A stretch of DNA of 6,596 nt from Micavibrio sp. (GTDB taxonomy: Bacteria; Pseudomonadota; Alphaproteobacteria; Micavibrionales; Micavibrionaceae). Both the position numbers and the translations under genes were made by a program. Where the stretch lies: contig JAPJRC010000092.1 of the NCBI GenBank assembly GCA_030824805.1, forward strand, positions 1 through 6,596, given 5' to 3'. Numbering within the stretch: the stretch's first letter is position 1; every line of letters starts with the position of its first letter. This document shows positions 1-6,537 of this stretch, one piece after another. The notes beneath the pieces are model-generated. The model was not told the origin of the DNA, did not search any database, and saw nothing but the letters and a program-made list of their open reading frames with translations.

Positions 1-1026
1 GAAAGCCATAAGGTCTTTTCCGTGCAAAGAAATACGCCAAAAAATTCAGCGTCCTTGGGCGTTGCAAAAGGTGATTTCGATCTCGATCATGATTCCATCG
101 TTACCTTTACATCAAGAAAATCTGATGCCGGATATTTTAATACCATAGGCGCATATCAGGTAATGTCCGACGGCACTATTGGGCCGGTATCTATAGCATT
201 TGAAAGCACAAAAAATCTTCAGGATGCCACCCAAACATCCATACATATGGACGGCGGAGAAGGTTTGAAGTTTGGCGTATTCATTATTGCGAATGGCTAT
301 CAGGAAAACGGTGGTTACACGCAAATGGATCTTTCAAAACTTGAGTTTGTTTACAATCTCGGAAAAAGTGATGAACGTGCCGCGCGGGTCACAGACAATG
401 GTAAATATGTTTCACTTGTTTACAAGGACGACGGGATATCCAACCTTGTTAAAGGCTCAATCTTCCATAGCGACTACAAAGGAGAGGCAACTTCCCTAAA
501 TCAGGACAAGCTGGTGCACATACAGACCGGCTTGGCCAAAAACGGAGACCATTCTACGCTGAGAGTGGGATTTGAGGACCTGCACAACGGTGGAGACCGC
601 GACTTCAATGATGCTCTTTTCGATATTAGAGTACAAAGGGCGGGCACGGATGCAAATGACATTCTGTACGGAAGTTCTGAAAACGACGTCTTATATGGAG
701 GTCTCGGGAAAGACATCTTAACCGGCGGCGCTGGCAAGGATATTTTCTTATATGAATCTGCGCAAGAGGGCGGCGATTCCATTACCGATTTCAAAATTGG
801 TGTTAATGGCGACGCATTGGACATCGCCAATCTCTTGCATGCCTATGATCCGCTTAGCGATGATATAAACCACTTTATAAAAGTCACGCAGCGTGGATCC
901 GATACCATTGTTTCTGTTGATGAAAATGGTAGTGGAAACCAATATGCGGACATGGCCCTTCTGCAGGGGGTTACAGATACGAGCGTGGAAAAGATGCTGG
1001 GCGCAGGCAACCTGATAGTAGACTAA
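1..1026 (+). CDS. RTX calcium-binding protein with DUF4114-type domain, type I secreted (5' partial)
   Basis: This is the C-terminal 341 residues of a probably larger secreted protein. The frame is open from base 1 with no stop, so the GTG at 22 is only the first possible start inside the window and is unlikely to be the real one. Nucleotides 571-612 encode FEDLHNGGDRDFND, the hallmark of DUF4114-type domains found in large secreted and surface proteins of Gram-negative bacteria. Four glycine/aspartate nonapeptides follow at 643-750; such RTX repeats bind calcium and fold outside the cell. The tail (about 751-1026) has ITDFKIG, DALDIANLL and a final hydrophobic LIVD. This fits the type I secretion C-terminal domain of the VCA0849 kind, which acts as an uncleaved export signal. 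It is convergent with the TetR gene, with a 24-bp gap. No enzymatic domain is visible, so its role (adhesin, matrix protein or other) is unknown. Family assignment is confident; extent and function are not. Confidence 0.88.
   Translation, partial: ESHKVFSVQRNTPKNSASLGVAKGDFDLDHDSIVTFTSRKSDAGYFNTIGAYQVMSDGTIGPVSIAFESTKNLQDATQTSIHMDGGEGLKFGVFIIANGYQENGGYTQMDLSKLEFVYNLGKSDERAARVTDNGKYVSLVYKDDGISNLVKGSIFHSDYKGEATSLNQDKLVHIQTGLAKNGDHSTLRVGFEDLHNGGDRDFNDALFDIRVQRAGTDANDILYGSSENDVLYGGLGKDILTGGAGKDIFLYESAQEGGDSITDFKIGVNGDALDIANLLHAYDPLSDDINHFIKVTQRGSDTIVSVDENGSGNQYADMALLQGVTDTSVEKMLGAGNLIVD
643..750 (+). repeat. Four tandem RTX nonapeptide repeats (27 bp units)
   Basis: Four consecutive 9-residue units are encoded in phase: GTDANDILY, GSSENDVLY, GGLGKDILT and GGAGKDIFL. 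The last two match the GGxGxDxUx RTX consensus well, whereas the first two are degenerate at the second to fourth positions. The repeat is visible in protein rather than DNA, because codon use has diverged between units. In this family such repeats form a parallel beta-roll that binds calcium after secretion. Confidence 0.85.
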
Positions 1027-1036
1027 TAAATTATCA

Positions 1037-1061
1037 ATCGCACATGGCCATCATGCGCGAT
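1037..1061 (-). terminator. Hairpin at the tetR 3' end, candidate weak terminator
   Basis: Arms ATCGCACATG (1037-1046) and CATGCGCGAT (1052-1061) flank a 5-nt loop. In a minus-strand transcript all ten pairs can form, one of them a G-U wobble; in the plus-strand transcript that pair is an A-C mismatch. Leftward of the hairpin the minus strand reads TGATAATTTATTAG, an AT-rich but broken U-tract, so it is a poor intrinsic terminator. The hairpin overlaps the last codons of the TetR gene. It could also slow transcription arriving from the RTX gene, but there is no U-tract on that side. Confidence 0.35.
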
Positions 1062-1650
1062 GCCCATTCAAGAAAATACCTACGGCTGCATCTACCAGTT
1101 TCTGACGCTCCTTTTTCGAAAGACGCGGCTCGTTTACGCCGAGCAGGCATTTCATATGCCCGCGCCCTTTGATCATGCCGAGAAATATGTCGGCAGAAAG
1201 CGACGGATCCTGAATAAAAATATCTTTCGGTTTGCGGGAGGTGGACAAAAAGTTTTTTAACAACTCCTGCATTTGCCCTGGTCCGGTCTCATAGAACATT
1301 TTTGCCATGTCGGGAAAGGATGCGCATTCCGCAACAATGACACGGTGAAACTGCAATGAGCTGTCTGATAAAAGCAGATCAAGAAACTGGTGGCCGAAAG
1401 AACGAAGCCCCTCCTCCAGCGACACATCTTTTTCAATACCCTCTTTCAAAGTAGCGAGCACCTTCTCGCAACGCAGGGCTACAACCGCCTGAAACAGGGC
1501 ACGCTTGTCAGAGAAATGAGCATAAAGCGTTGGTTTTGAAACCGGCACCGCGGCGGCCATTTGGTCCATGCTTACAGCCTGAAAACCTTTTTCAATGAAC
1601 AGCTTACCAGCGGTGGACAGAATTTGGTCGCGTTTTGAGAGTTTGGACAT
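1051..1650 (-). CDS. TetR/AcrR-family transcriptional repressor, probable regulator of emrAB
   Basis: A 199-residue protein, the usual TetR-family length. The N-terminal DNA-binding domain spans about residues 6-55. Its helix-turn-helix lies around 27-46, with SMDQMAAA followed by VSKPTLYAHFSDKRALF, a classic TetR signature. The C-terminal part (about 60-195) is all-helical, and VAECASFPDMAKMFYETGP at about 106-124 resembles the ligand-binding domain of AefR-like TetR proteins. The start at 1650 is supported by a strong AAAGGAG ribosome-binding site five bases upstream. The gene is divergent from emrA across 59 bp that hold a perfect palindrome, the normal arrangement for a local repressor. 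By analogy with the family, it would release DNA on binding a toxic or lipophilic ligand and so induce the pump. The family is certain; target and ligand are inferred. Confidence 0.93.
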   Translation of the reverse strand: MSKLSKRDQILSTAGKLFIEKGFQAVSMDQMAAAVPVSKPTLYAHFSDKRALFQAVVALRCEKVLATLKEGIEKDVSLEEGLRSFGHQFLDLLLSDSSLQFHRVIVAECASFPDMAKMFYETGPGQMQELLKNFLSTSRKPKDIFIQDPSLSADIFLGMIKGRGHMKCLLGVNEPRLSKKERQKLVDAAVGIFLNGHRA

Positions 1651-1651
1651 C

Positions 1652-1680
1652 TTGACTCCTTTCTTTCAGGCTCCTATACT
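1652..1680 (+). promoter_or_regulatory. Sigma70-type promoter of the emrAB operon
   Basis: A -35 box TTGACT (1652-1657) and a -10 box TATACT (1675-1680) are separated by exactly 17 bp, and each matches the consensus at five of six positions. Transcription would begin near 1686-1688, giving a leader of about 22 nt before the emrA ATG at 1710. The predicted start falls inside the palindrome 1683-1697, so a bound repressor should block initiation. The -35 box also lies against the TetR ribosome-binding site, making the divergent region very compact. Confidence 0.75.
1656..1662 (-). promoter_or_regulatory. Ribosome-binding site of the TetR gene
   Basis: The minus strand reads AAAGGAG here, five bases before the ATG whose first base is 1650. 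This near-perfect Shine-Dalgarno fixes the TetR start and contrasts with the weak sites ahead of emrA and emrB. Confidence 0.8.
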
Positions 1681-1682
1681 AA

Positions 1683-1697
1683 ACTAAACGGTTTAGT
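1683..1697. promoter_or_regulatory. Palindromic operator, probable TetR-family binding site
   Basis: ACTAAAC (1683-1689) and GTTTAGT (1691-1697) form a perfect 7-bp inverted repeat around a single G. A further half-site, ACTAAAC, occurs at 1678-1684; it overlaps the left arm by two bases and the -10 box of the plus-strand promoter by three. TetR-family dimers typically bind short palindromes in the region shared with the gene they control. Here the site covers the predicted emrAB start. It would also lie between weak -10 (TAGTAT, 1676-1681) and -35 (TTTTCT, 1700-1705) candidates for the TetR gene on the minus strand, which suggests autoregulation. The palindrome is seen directly; its binding partner is inferred. 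Confidence 0.8.
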
Positions 1698-1709
1698 AGA
1701 GAAAATCAA

Positions 1710-2747
1710 ATGGCAAAATCATCCGTCAAAAAAATCATTCCTCTAATAGTGTTGATAGCACTCGTAGCGGGCGGGGCTTATCACTGGTTATCCACCCGTG
1801 GTGAAGTTGAAACCGACGATGCCATGATTGAAGCGCATATTACACCTCTAGCCGCGAAGGTCTCCGGTTATGTGGTGGAACTGCATGTCAACGACAACCA
1901 GCATGTTAAAAAAGGCGATATCCTTTTAAAAATAGATCCACGCGACTATCAGGCCTCTCTGGATCGTGCAACAGCACAATACAAAGCTGCAGAGGCAAGG
2001 TTGATTGCAGGCCAACATAATTTTGCCAGTACATCCATTTCCGCTCCTTCCAACCTAGAATCAGCGCGCGCAGCCGTGGCATCCGCACAGGCCGAATTGA
2101 AAAATGCGCAGCAAACCCTAAAACGCTTGAATACATTATCGGATGCCGCGCGCTCACGGCAGAGTCTTGAGAATGCCGTTAGTGATGAAAAGCAAGCCAA
2201 GGCCAACCTTGAAGATGCGAAAGCCCGCCTTCGTTCTGCTGAAACGGCGCCCGATGCCATAGCGGCCAGCCAGGCTTCGGTAGATGAATTGCGGGCCGCT
2301 GTTGATGATGCAAAGGCAGCTGTCACGCTTGCGCAAATCAATCTGGAGAATACCGTTATACGCGCGCCGCAGTATGGCCGCATAACGCGTAAAAATGTAG
2401 AGATTGGTGCTTTTATCCAGCCGGGACAGCAGTTTTCAACCATTGTTGGTGATGATGTATGGGTGATTGCCAATTTCAAGGAAACACAGCTCGCAGGCAT
2501 GAAGTCCGGACAGGGTGTCGATATAGAGATCGATGCATATCGTGGGCACACCTTTCACGGCAAAGTTGAATCCGTGCAGTCTGGCACCGGCGCGCGCTTC
2601 TCGCTCTTCCCTCCGGAAAATGCTACGGGCAATTTCGTAAAAATCGTACAGCGCGTACCTGTCAAAATATTATTTGATGAAAAACCAGGCGCTGAATATC
2701 CCGTAGGTCCGGGCATGTCGGTGGTTCCGACGGTCCATATAGAATGA
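1710..2747 (+). CDS. emrA: EmrA-like periplasmic adaptor (HlyD-family membrane fusion protein)
   Basis: A 345-residue adaptor that would bridge the inner-membrane pump EmrB to an outer-membrane TolC-like channel. Residues 9-27 form one N-terminal membrane anchor after a lysine-rich start. About 34-80 is the first half of the lipoyl-like domain, with VETDDAMIEAHITPLAAKVSG and the VKKGDILLKIDP turn. Residues about 80-215 are Ala/Gln/Glu-rich and form the periplasmic helical coiled-coil hairpin. Second lipoyl half: about 216-246 (IRAPQYGRI, GAFIQPGQ). The beta-barrel at about 248-323 contains GTGARFSLFPPENATGNFVK, a strong EmrA-subfamily mark. The start follows only a weak AGAGA (1698-1702), but the anchor and promoter position support it. 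The stop overlaps the emrB start by four bases. It is an HlyD-superfamily protein, but nothing here ties it to type I secretion. Confidence 0.93.
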   Translation: MAKSSVKKIIPLIVLIALVAGGAYHWLSTRGEVETDDAMIEAHITPLAAKVSGYVVELHVNDNQHVKKGDILLKIDPRDYQASLDRATAQYKAAEARLIAGQHNFASTSISAPSNLESARAAVASAQAELKNAQQTLKRLNTLSDAARSRQSLENAVSDEKQAKANLEDAKARLRSAETAPDAIAASQASVDELRAAVDDAKAAVTLAQINLENTVIRAPQYGRITRKNVEIGAFIQPGQQFSTIVGDDVWVIANFKETQLAGMKSGQGVDIEIDAYRGHTFHGKVESVQSGTGARFSLFPPENATGNFVKIVQRVPVKILFDEKPGAEYPVGPGMSVVPTVHIE

Positions 2748-4327
2748 ACGCTTCTACCGTCATTAATGGGGTAAAGCACTATAACCCATGGCTTGTGGCA
2801 CTTGTGGTATCACTGGCTACATTTATGGAAGTGCTCGATACCACTATCACAAATGTTTCGCTTTCCCACATTGCGGGATCGCTGGCCGCCTCACAGGAAG
2901 AAAGTACATGGGTGCTGACTTCTTACCTCGTTGCTAACGGCATCATTCTTCCTCTTTCTGGTTGGCTATCAAATGTACTGGGGCGCAAACGTTTCTTTTT
3001 GCTATGCATAGGCGGCTTTACTTTTGCCTCGCTGATGTGTGGACTTTCGGACTCATTGCCGATGCTGATTGTTTTCAGGCTTTTGCAAGGGATTGCAGGG
3101 GGCGGATTACAGCCCACACAACAAGCCATCATCATGGATTCTTTCCCGCCGGAAAGACGGGGCGCGGTTTTCGGTATCACGGGAATTACGCTCATCGTTG
3201 CACCCATCCTGGGACCTACGCTTGGCGGATGGATCACAGATAATTTCAGCTGGCGCTGGATTTTCTACATCAATATTCCCGTTGGCATAATGGCCTTTTT
3301 GCTCGTCAATATGATGGTGCGCGATCCCGACCATGCAACGGCAAAAGGTGTTGGAAAAGTAGACTATATCGGGCTAAGCCTTGTTGCGCTCGGACTTGGA
3401 GCTTTGCAAATCGTGCTTGATAAGGGCCAGCAGGATGACTGGTTTGCAAGTACTTTCATTATAATCTTCGCATTGATCGCCGCTTTGTCTCTGGGCTTTG
3501 CCATTCTGTGGCTTACAGGCCGCCAAAACCCGATCGTCGATTTGTCGCTCTTCAAAGACCGTAGCTTTGCCCTCGGAGCGATCTTGATCTTTATAACCGG
3601 CTTTGTGCTGTACAGTTCGAGTGCCCTGCTCCCCATTCTCGTACAAAGCCAGTTCGGTTACGACGCCACCATGGCAGGGCTTATTCTCTCACCGGGAGCG
3701 GTTGCCGTTCTATTCTTAATGCCCGTTTCTGGCCAGCTGGTATCAAAAGTTCCTTCACGTTATCTGGTTCTATTTGGTCTCATACTCTGTGGGACAGGCT
3801 GTTTTCTATCAGCAACGCATATTAACCCGGATATGCAATATTCCACCTTTGTCTGGTTGCGAGCCGTGCAGATGCTGGGAATTCCGTTCCTGTTTATACC
3901 TGTCAGCACAATGGCATTCATGCGTGTGCCCAAGGAAAAAAGCACAAAAGCATCTTCGCTTTTCTCACTTATGCGGAATTTGGGAGGAAGCGTGGGTATA
4001 GCTTTGGCAACAACGTCAATAGCGCGTTACAGCCAGATGCATCAATCACAGCTGACAGGGCGTCTGGTGCAAGGTGATCCTGTGTATGATAGCGCCATAC
4101 AAAATCTGACTGCGAATGGCGTTGCCCATGGGTTGACTGAATCTGCCGCAGCGGCGCAATCGACCACAACTGTCTATCGGGAGCTATTATCCCAATCCAG
4201 CATTCTCAGCTATGCTGACACCTTTATGCTTCTGGCGCTGCTGGTGGGATTTGGTGTTATGGTGGCGTTGTTTCTCCCCATGAACAACCCCCGTGCAAAA
4301 ATAGATCCAGCGAATGCTGCGCACTAA
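2744..4327 (+). CDS. emrB: EmrB/QacA-type MFS multidrug exporter (DHA2, 14 transmembrane segments)
   Basis: A 527-residue proton-driven drug exporter of the DHA2 family, normal in length. LDTTITNVSLSHIAG (31-45) in the first helix is motif D1 with the family's acidic residue (Asp32). GWLSNVLGRKRFF (73-85) is motif A, with Asn where many MFS proteins have Asp. Motif C is APILGPTLGGW (153-163), followed by SWRWIFYINIPVG (169-181), typical of EmrB-like pumps. I count 14 likely membrane helices, with a long periplasmic loop (about 430-488) before the last. Translation is probably coupled to emrA through an ATGA overlap; no good ribosome-binding site precedes it. With EmrA and an external TolC-like protein it would form a tripartite pump. 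E. coli EmrAB exports uncouplers and hydrophobic toxins, but the substrate here cannot be read from the sequence. Confidence 0.95.
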   Translation: MNASTVINGVKHYNPWLVALVVSLATFMEVLDTTITNVSLSHIAGSLAASQEESTWVLTSYLVANGIILPLSGWLSNVLGRKRFFLLCIGGFTFASLMCGLSDSLPMLIVFRLLQGIAGGGLQPTQQAIIMDSFPPERRGAVFGITGITLIVAPILGPTLGGWITDNFSWRWIFYINIPVGIMAFLLVNMMVRDPDHATAKGVGKVDYIGLSLVALGLGALQIVLDKGQQDDWFASTFIIIFALIAALSLGFAILWLTGRQNPIVDLSLFKDRSFALGAILIFITGFVLYSSSALLPILVQSQFGYDATMAGLILSPGAVAVLFLMPVSGQLVSKVPSRYLVLFGLILCGTGCFLSATHINPDMQYSTFVWLRAVQMLGIPFLFIPVSTMAFMRVPKEKSTKASSLFSLMRNLGGSVGIALATTSIARYSQMHQSQLTGRLVQGDPVYDSAIQNLTANGVAHGLTESAAAAQSTTTVYRELLSQSSILSYADTFMLLALLVGFGVMVALFLPMNNPRAKIDPANAAH

Positions 4328-4338
4328 CTAGGCATAAA

Positions 4339-6258
4339 TCATTTTACGCAGTTGCTTCGCATGGCAAGGGATTTCAACTCGGGCATCATGTCCGATGGCA
4401 ACTGTTTCCTTGCCGACAATTGCGGGAGATTGGCTTTTCCAAGCACAACAGGCTCAACATCTATCGACGAAAATGGGCCTGTAAAATGTAGCGGAACGTC
4501 CAGCGCCAAAAATTCTGTCGTACCTTCCAAAGGCTTCATAAGAATATCTACTTGCTGATTTAACAGATTTATCTTTCCCTCACCTGTTAGGGAGGCGCTT
4601 TCCGCGTGCAATTGCAGCGGCAAAATCTGGCCTATACCGTTGCGCATGGTGTAGACTCCCAACAAGCATGACATTTTTTCTTGCCCCTCGCTGCCGCCAA
4701 ACAGCAATCGTAGATTGATCGTTGCCAACTCGAGAAATTTTTTTGCTATACGGCCATTGTTCATATAGGCAACCACGCCGCCGCGGCTGTTTTTAATCCC
4801 CTGCTCGATATTTTTTCCCTTCATATCCAGCAAGGCGCGCGCGTTCAGCGGGCCATTAATGATTTTTGTTGTATCGGGGCTTTGCGCTAGATGCAAAACA
4901 CGTCCGATATCCACATCGTCGATATCAATTTTTGATCTGAAGTGAGGGGTTTTACCACTGGTATCAAGATGCATATCCATATGGAATTGACCTTTGGCAG
5001 CCGAAAATTTTAAAGCTTCGACTGAAACTTGTCCCGGTCTGTTTTTCACGTGCAAAGTGGCGGCCGTTACACGCCAATTATCATAGTAAATTTCTTTGGC
5101 TTTTAGAGCAATATCAACTGTGATATCGGGGTCTTTTGCGACATCAAGCGGTATCAGCTTTATATCGGATTTGTTTGTAGGGCGGCTTAATCTGCTAATA
5201 CCATCAATAATTGGACGTGCGTCAATTGTTTTGAAATGTATGTCACCGACAAGGTCGTCGGCGGTTGTGCGGCTACCTTCATTCAATACTAGTTCGCCTA
5301 CAAAATTAGTGCTCGCAACCTTCCCGTCCAGTTTTTCAAATTCCCATTTATCGCCGGCGCGCCTTAAAGACGTTTTTAAATGCAACGGGAACGTGGCATG
5401 CACATCATTAACACCAAACATAGAAAGAATTTTCCCCATATCCGGCGCATTCAGGGTTAAAGCACCTTTTGCGCCGTCCATATTAACAGGGTCTGTCATG
5501 GTGCCTTCAAAATCCAGCGTGTCGGGCTTTCGATCTATTCTAATTTTGATCGGATATGGTGTAGAGGCATCATGAAGCACGGCATAGGAATCGCCGGCGA
5601 TGGTCATTTTTGCATTTTTTTCATTATAGGCGCCGTCTATGGCGATCAAAACGGGACTATTTTCATTCTGCGCATAAATCCTGAAATCATGTGAATCAAT
5701 TTTAATGATAGATCCGCTGGATGTCTTCATACGAAAGACACTGTCAATGGCGATGGCATCCAATATGGAAGGGAAAGCTTCCCGTTGTTCAGCATCGTAT
5801 TCAAAAGGGTCTTTTTGTTTGGCGGGTGTGAAGTCGTGTAAACGCCAGTTGCCTACGCCATTTTTATCGCGCTCGAGAAAAATATTCAGACCGCTCAACA
5901 CCAGCTGATGCAGCACCACTTTGCCTTTGAGCAACTCTTTGGCATCAACAACAGCATCCAGACTTTTCAATCTAACTATGTCTGGTTCCGTACCCCAATC
6001 GGCATTCCCAAAATGGAAATCACTGATATGTACACGCAGCGGATTACTCCACTGAATTTGCAAATCACCAATACTTACTTCGCGGCCAGTGGCCTCTGAT
6101 CCATAGCGTTCGGCCATGGTTGTAAAATCAGCGGTACGGAAAAAAACCACCGTCGCGCCGGCAATCACCAAAATAATCACCAGAATGCAGCAGATCGTCG
6201 CGAGCAGGCTTCTAAGTAGCAATCGTATAATTGTCATTTCCCCTGCACTCCCGCTCAT
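4339..6258 (-). CDS. AsmA-family inner-membrane protein
   Basis: A 639-residue protein anchored by one N-terminal helix (about residues 10-40), with the rest in the periplasm. The N-terminal AsmA region includes ATGREVSIGDLQIQW (56-70), HISDFHFGNADW (77-88) and LSGLNIFLERDKNGVGNW (121-138); the LERD..G..NW pattern resembles YhjG-like AsmA proteins. The C-terminal AsmA region runs from about 465 to 605 (GPLNARALLDMKGKN, SRGGVVAYMNNGRI, GEGKINLLNQQVDI, VPLHFTGPFSSIDVEPV). Family members are beta-rich, bridge-like proteins linked to outer-membrane assembly and phospholipid transport; the role here is inferred from family only. The reported start is the longest. An internal ATG at 6237 (residue 8) is arguably better, since GGAG and AGGGG lie just before it and none lies before 6258. 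The gene is convergent with emrB, 11 bp apart, with its own upstream promoter, so it is a separate unit. Confidence 0.88.
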   Translation of the reverse strand: MSGSAGEMTIIRLLLRSLLATICCILVIILVIAGATVVFFRTADFTTMAERYGSEATGREVSIGDLQIQWSNPLRVHISDFHFGNADWGTEPDIVRLKSLDAVVDAKELLKGKVVLHQLVLSGLNIFLERDKNGVGNWRLHDFTPAKQKDPFEYDAEQREAFPSILDAIAIDSVFRMKTSSGSIIKIDSHDFRIYAQNENSPVLIAIDGAYNEKNAKMTIAGDSYAVLHDASTPYPIKIRIDRKPDTLDFEGTMTDPVNMDGAKGALTLNAPDMGKILSMFGVNDVHATFPLHLKTSLRRAGDKWEFEKLDGKVASTNFVGELVLNEGSRTTADDLVGDIHFKTIDARPIIDGISRLSRPTNKSDIKLIPLDVAKDPDITVDIALKAKEIYYDNWRVTAATLHVKNRPGQVSVEALKFSAAKGQFHMDMHLDTSGKTPHFRSKIDIDDVDIGRVLHLAQSPDTTKIINGPLNARALLDMKGKNIEQGIKNSRGGVVAYMNNGRIAKKFLELATINLRLLFGGSEGQEKMSCLLGVYTMRNGIGQILPLQLHAESASLTGEGKINLLNQQVDILMKPLEGTTEFLALDVPLHFTGPFSSIDVEPVVLGKANLPQLSARKQLPSDMMPELKSLAMRSNCVK

Positions 6259-6281
6259 AAAACAATCAAAATTCCGGTTTA

Positions 6282-6310
6282 ACTATATTGAGAGACACTC
6301 TGCCTTCCAA
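6282..6310 (-). promoter_or_regulatory. Candidate sigma70 promoter of the AsmA-family gene
   Basis: On the minus strand a -35 box TTGGAA (6305-6310, four of six consensus positions) is separated by 17 bp from a -10 box TATAGT (6282-6287, five of six). Transcription would start near 6275. That leaves about 17 nt before the ATG at 6258 or about 38 nt before the ATG at 6237; the longer leader holds the better ribosome-binding sequence. Confidence 0.5.
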
Positions 6311-6329
6311 TTTTACGCATTTATTCATA

Positions 6330-6341
6330 CCGAAATTTCGG
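6330..6341. promoter_or_regulatory. Perfect 12-bp palindrome CCGAAATTTCGG upstream of the asmA promoter
   Basis: A perfect palindrome whose centre lies about 60 bp upstream of the predicted asmA transcription start, a position typical of an activator site. A related half, CCGAAA, occurs nearby at 6367-6372. The regulator is unknown, and a chance palindrome in AT-rich DNA cannot be ruled out. Confidence 0.4.
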
Positions 6342-6407
6342 AACAAAAAGAGAAGCAAATCATTTTCCGAAACATAAGTTTTATCGCTCCTCTTAGGCTT
6401 TATAAAT

Positions 6408-6461
6408 AATATTGCCTGCATTCAGTTTGTCTAAATTATCAGTTTGTTCTAACGCAATATT
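6408..6461. repeat. 8-bp inverted repeat AATATTGC / GCAATATT flanking the direct repeat
   Basis: AATATTGC (6408-6415) and GCAATATT (6454-6461) are exact inverse complements 38 bp apart. They enclose the direct repeat at 6423-6452. The arms are AT-rich and short for the loop size, so a stable RNA hairpin is unlikely. A run of six T (6460-6465) follows on the plus strand. A protein-binding arrangement or chance are the alternatives. Confidence 0.3.
6423..6452. repeat. Spaced direct repeat CAGTTTGTCTAA / CAGTTTGTTCTAA
   Basis: The units at 6423-6434 and 6440-6452 differ only by one extra T and begin 17 bp apart. Two same-orientation copies at that spacing, just ahead of a possible rightward promoter (6471-6498), could be regulator-binding sites. 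No function can be assigned from the sequence alone. Confidence 0.4.
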
Positions 6462-6470
6462 TTTTCAAAT

Positions 6471-6498
6471 TGGACATAAGTATAACTAATTTTATTAT
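6471..6498 (+). promoter_or_regulatory. Possible rightward promoter reading out of the window
   Basis: TGGACA (6471-6476) and TATTAT (6493-6498) each match five of six consensus positions and are separated by 16 bp. Such matches arise easily in AT-rich DNA. If real, it would drive a gene beyond the right edge, divergent from the AsmA-family gene. Confidence 0.35.
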
Positions 6499-6537
6499 GC
6501 TTCCTCCATCTTACTTAAACGGCAAATTTAAGAAGCA

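Noticed and set aside
501..830. Minus-strand 109-codon frame inside the RTX gene
   Set aside because: Its regular Pro/Ser pattern is the complement of the glycine/aspartate RTX repeats; it is a shadow of them.
1949..2551. Minus-strand 200-codon frame inside emrA
   Set aside because: It is fully antisense to a well-conserved EmrA gene. Its Ala/Ser/Cys-rich composition reflects the complement of the coiled-coil codons, not a real protein.
1..2747. Type I secretion locus made of the RTX gene and the HlyD-family gene
   Set aside because: The HlyD-family protein has EmrA-specific motifs and is overlapped by an MFS gene. No ABC exporter or TolC is present, and a separately regulated TetR gene lies between the two.
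4317..4351. CTGCG / CGCAG inverted pair at the emrB-AsmA junction as a bidirectional terminator
   Set aside because: The stem is only 5 bp with a 25-nt loop and no U-tract follows on either strand, so it does not support termination.
5096..5575. Plus-strand 159-codon frame inside the AsmA-family gene
   Set aside because: It is antisense to a continuous, family-typical coding region and has no recognisable domain or start signals.
6116..6409. Plus-strand 97-codon frame spanning the start of the AsmA-family gene
   Set aside because: Its first half is antisense to the conserved AsmA N-terminus, and the rest runs through AT-rich intergenic DNA; the protein shows no recognisable domain.
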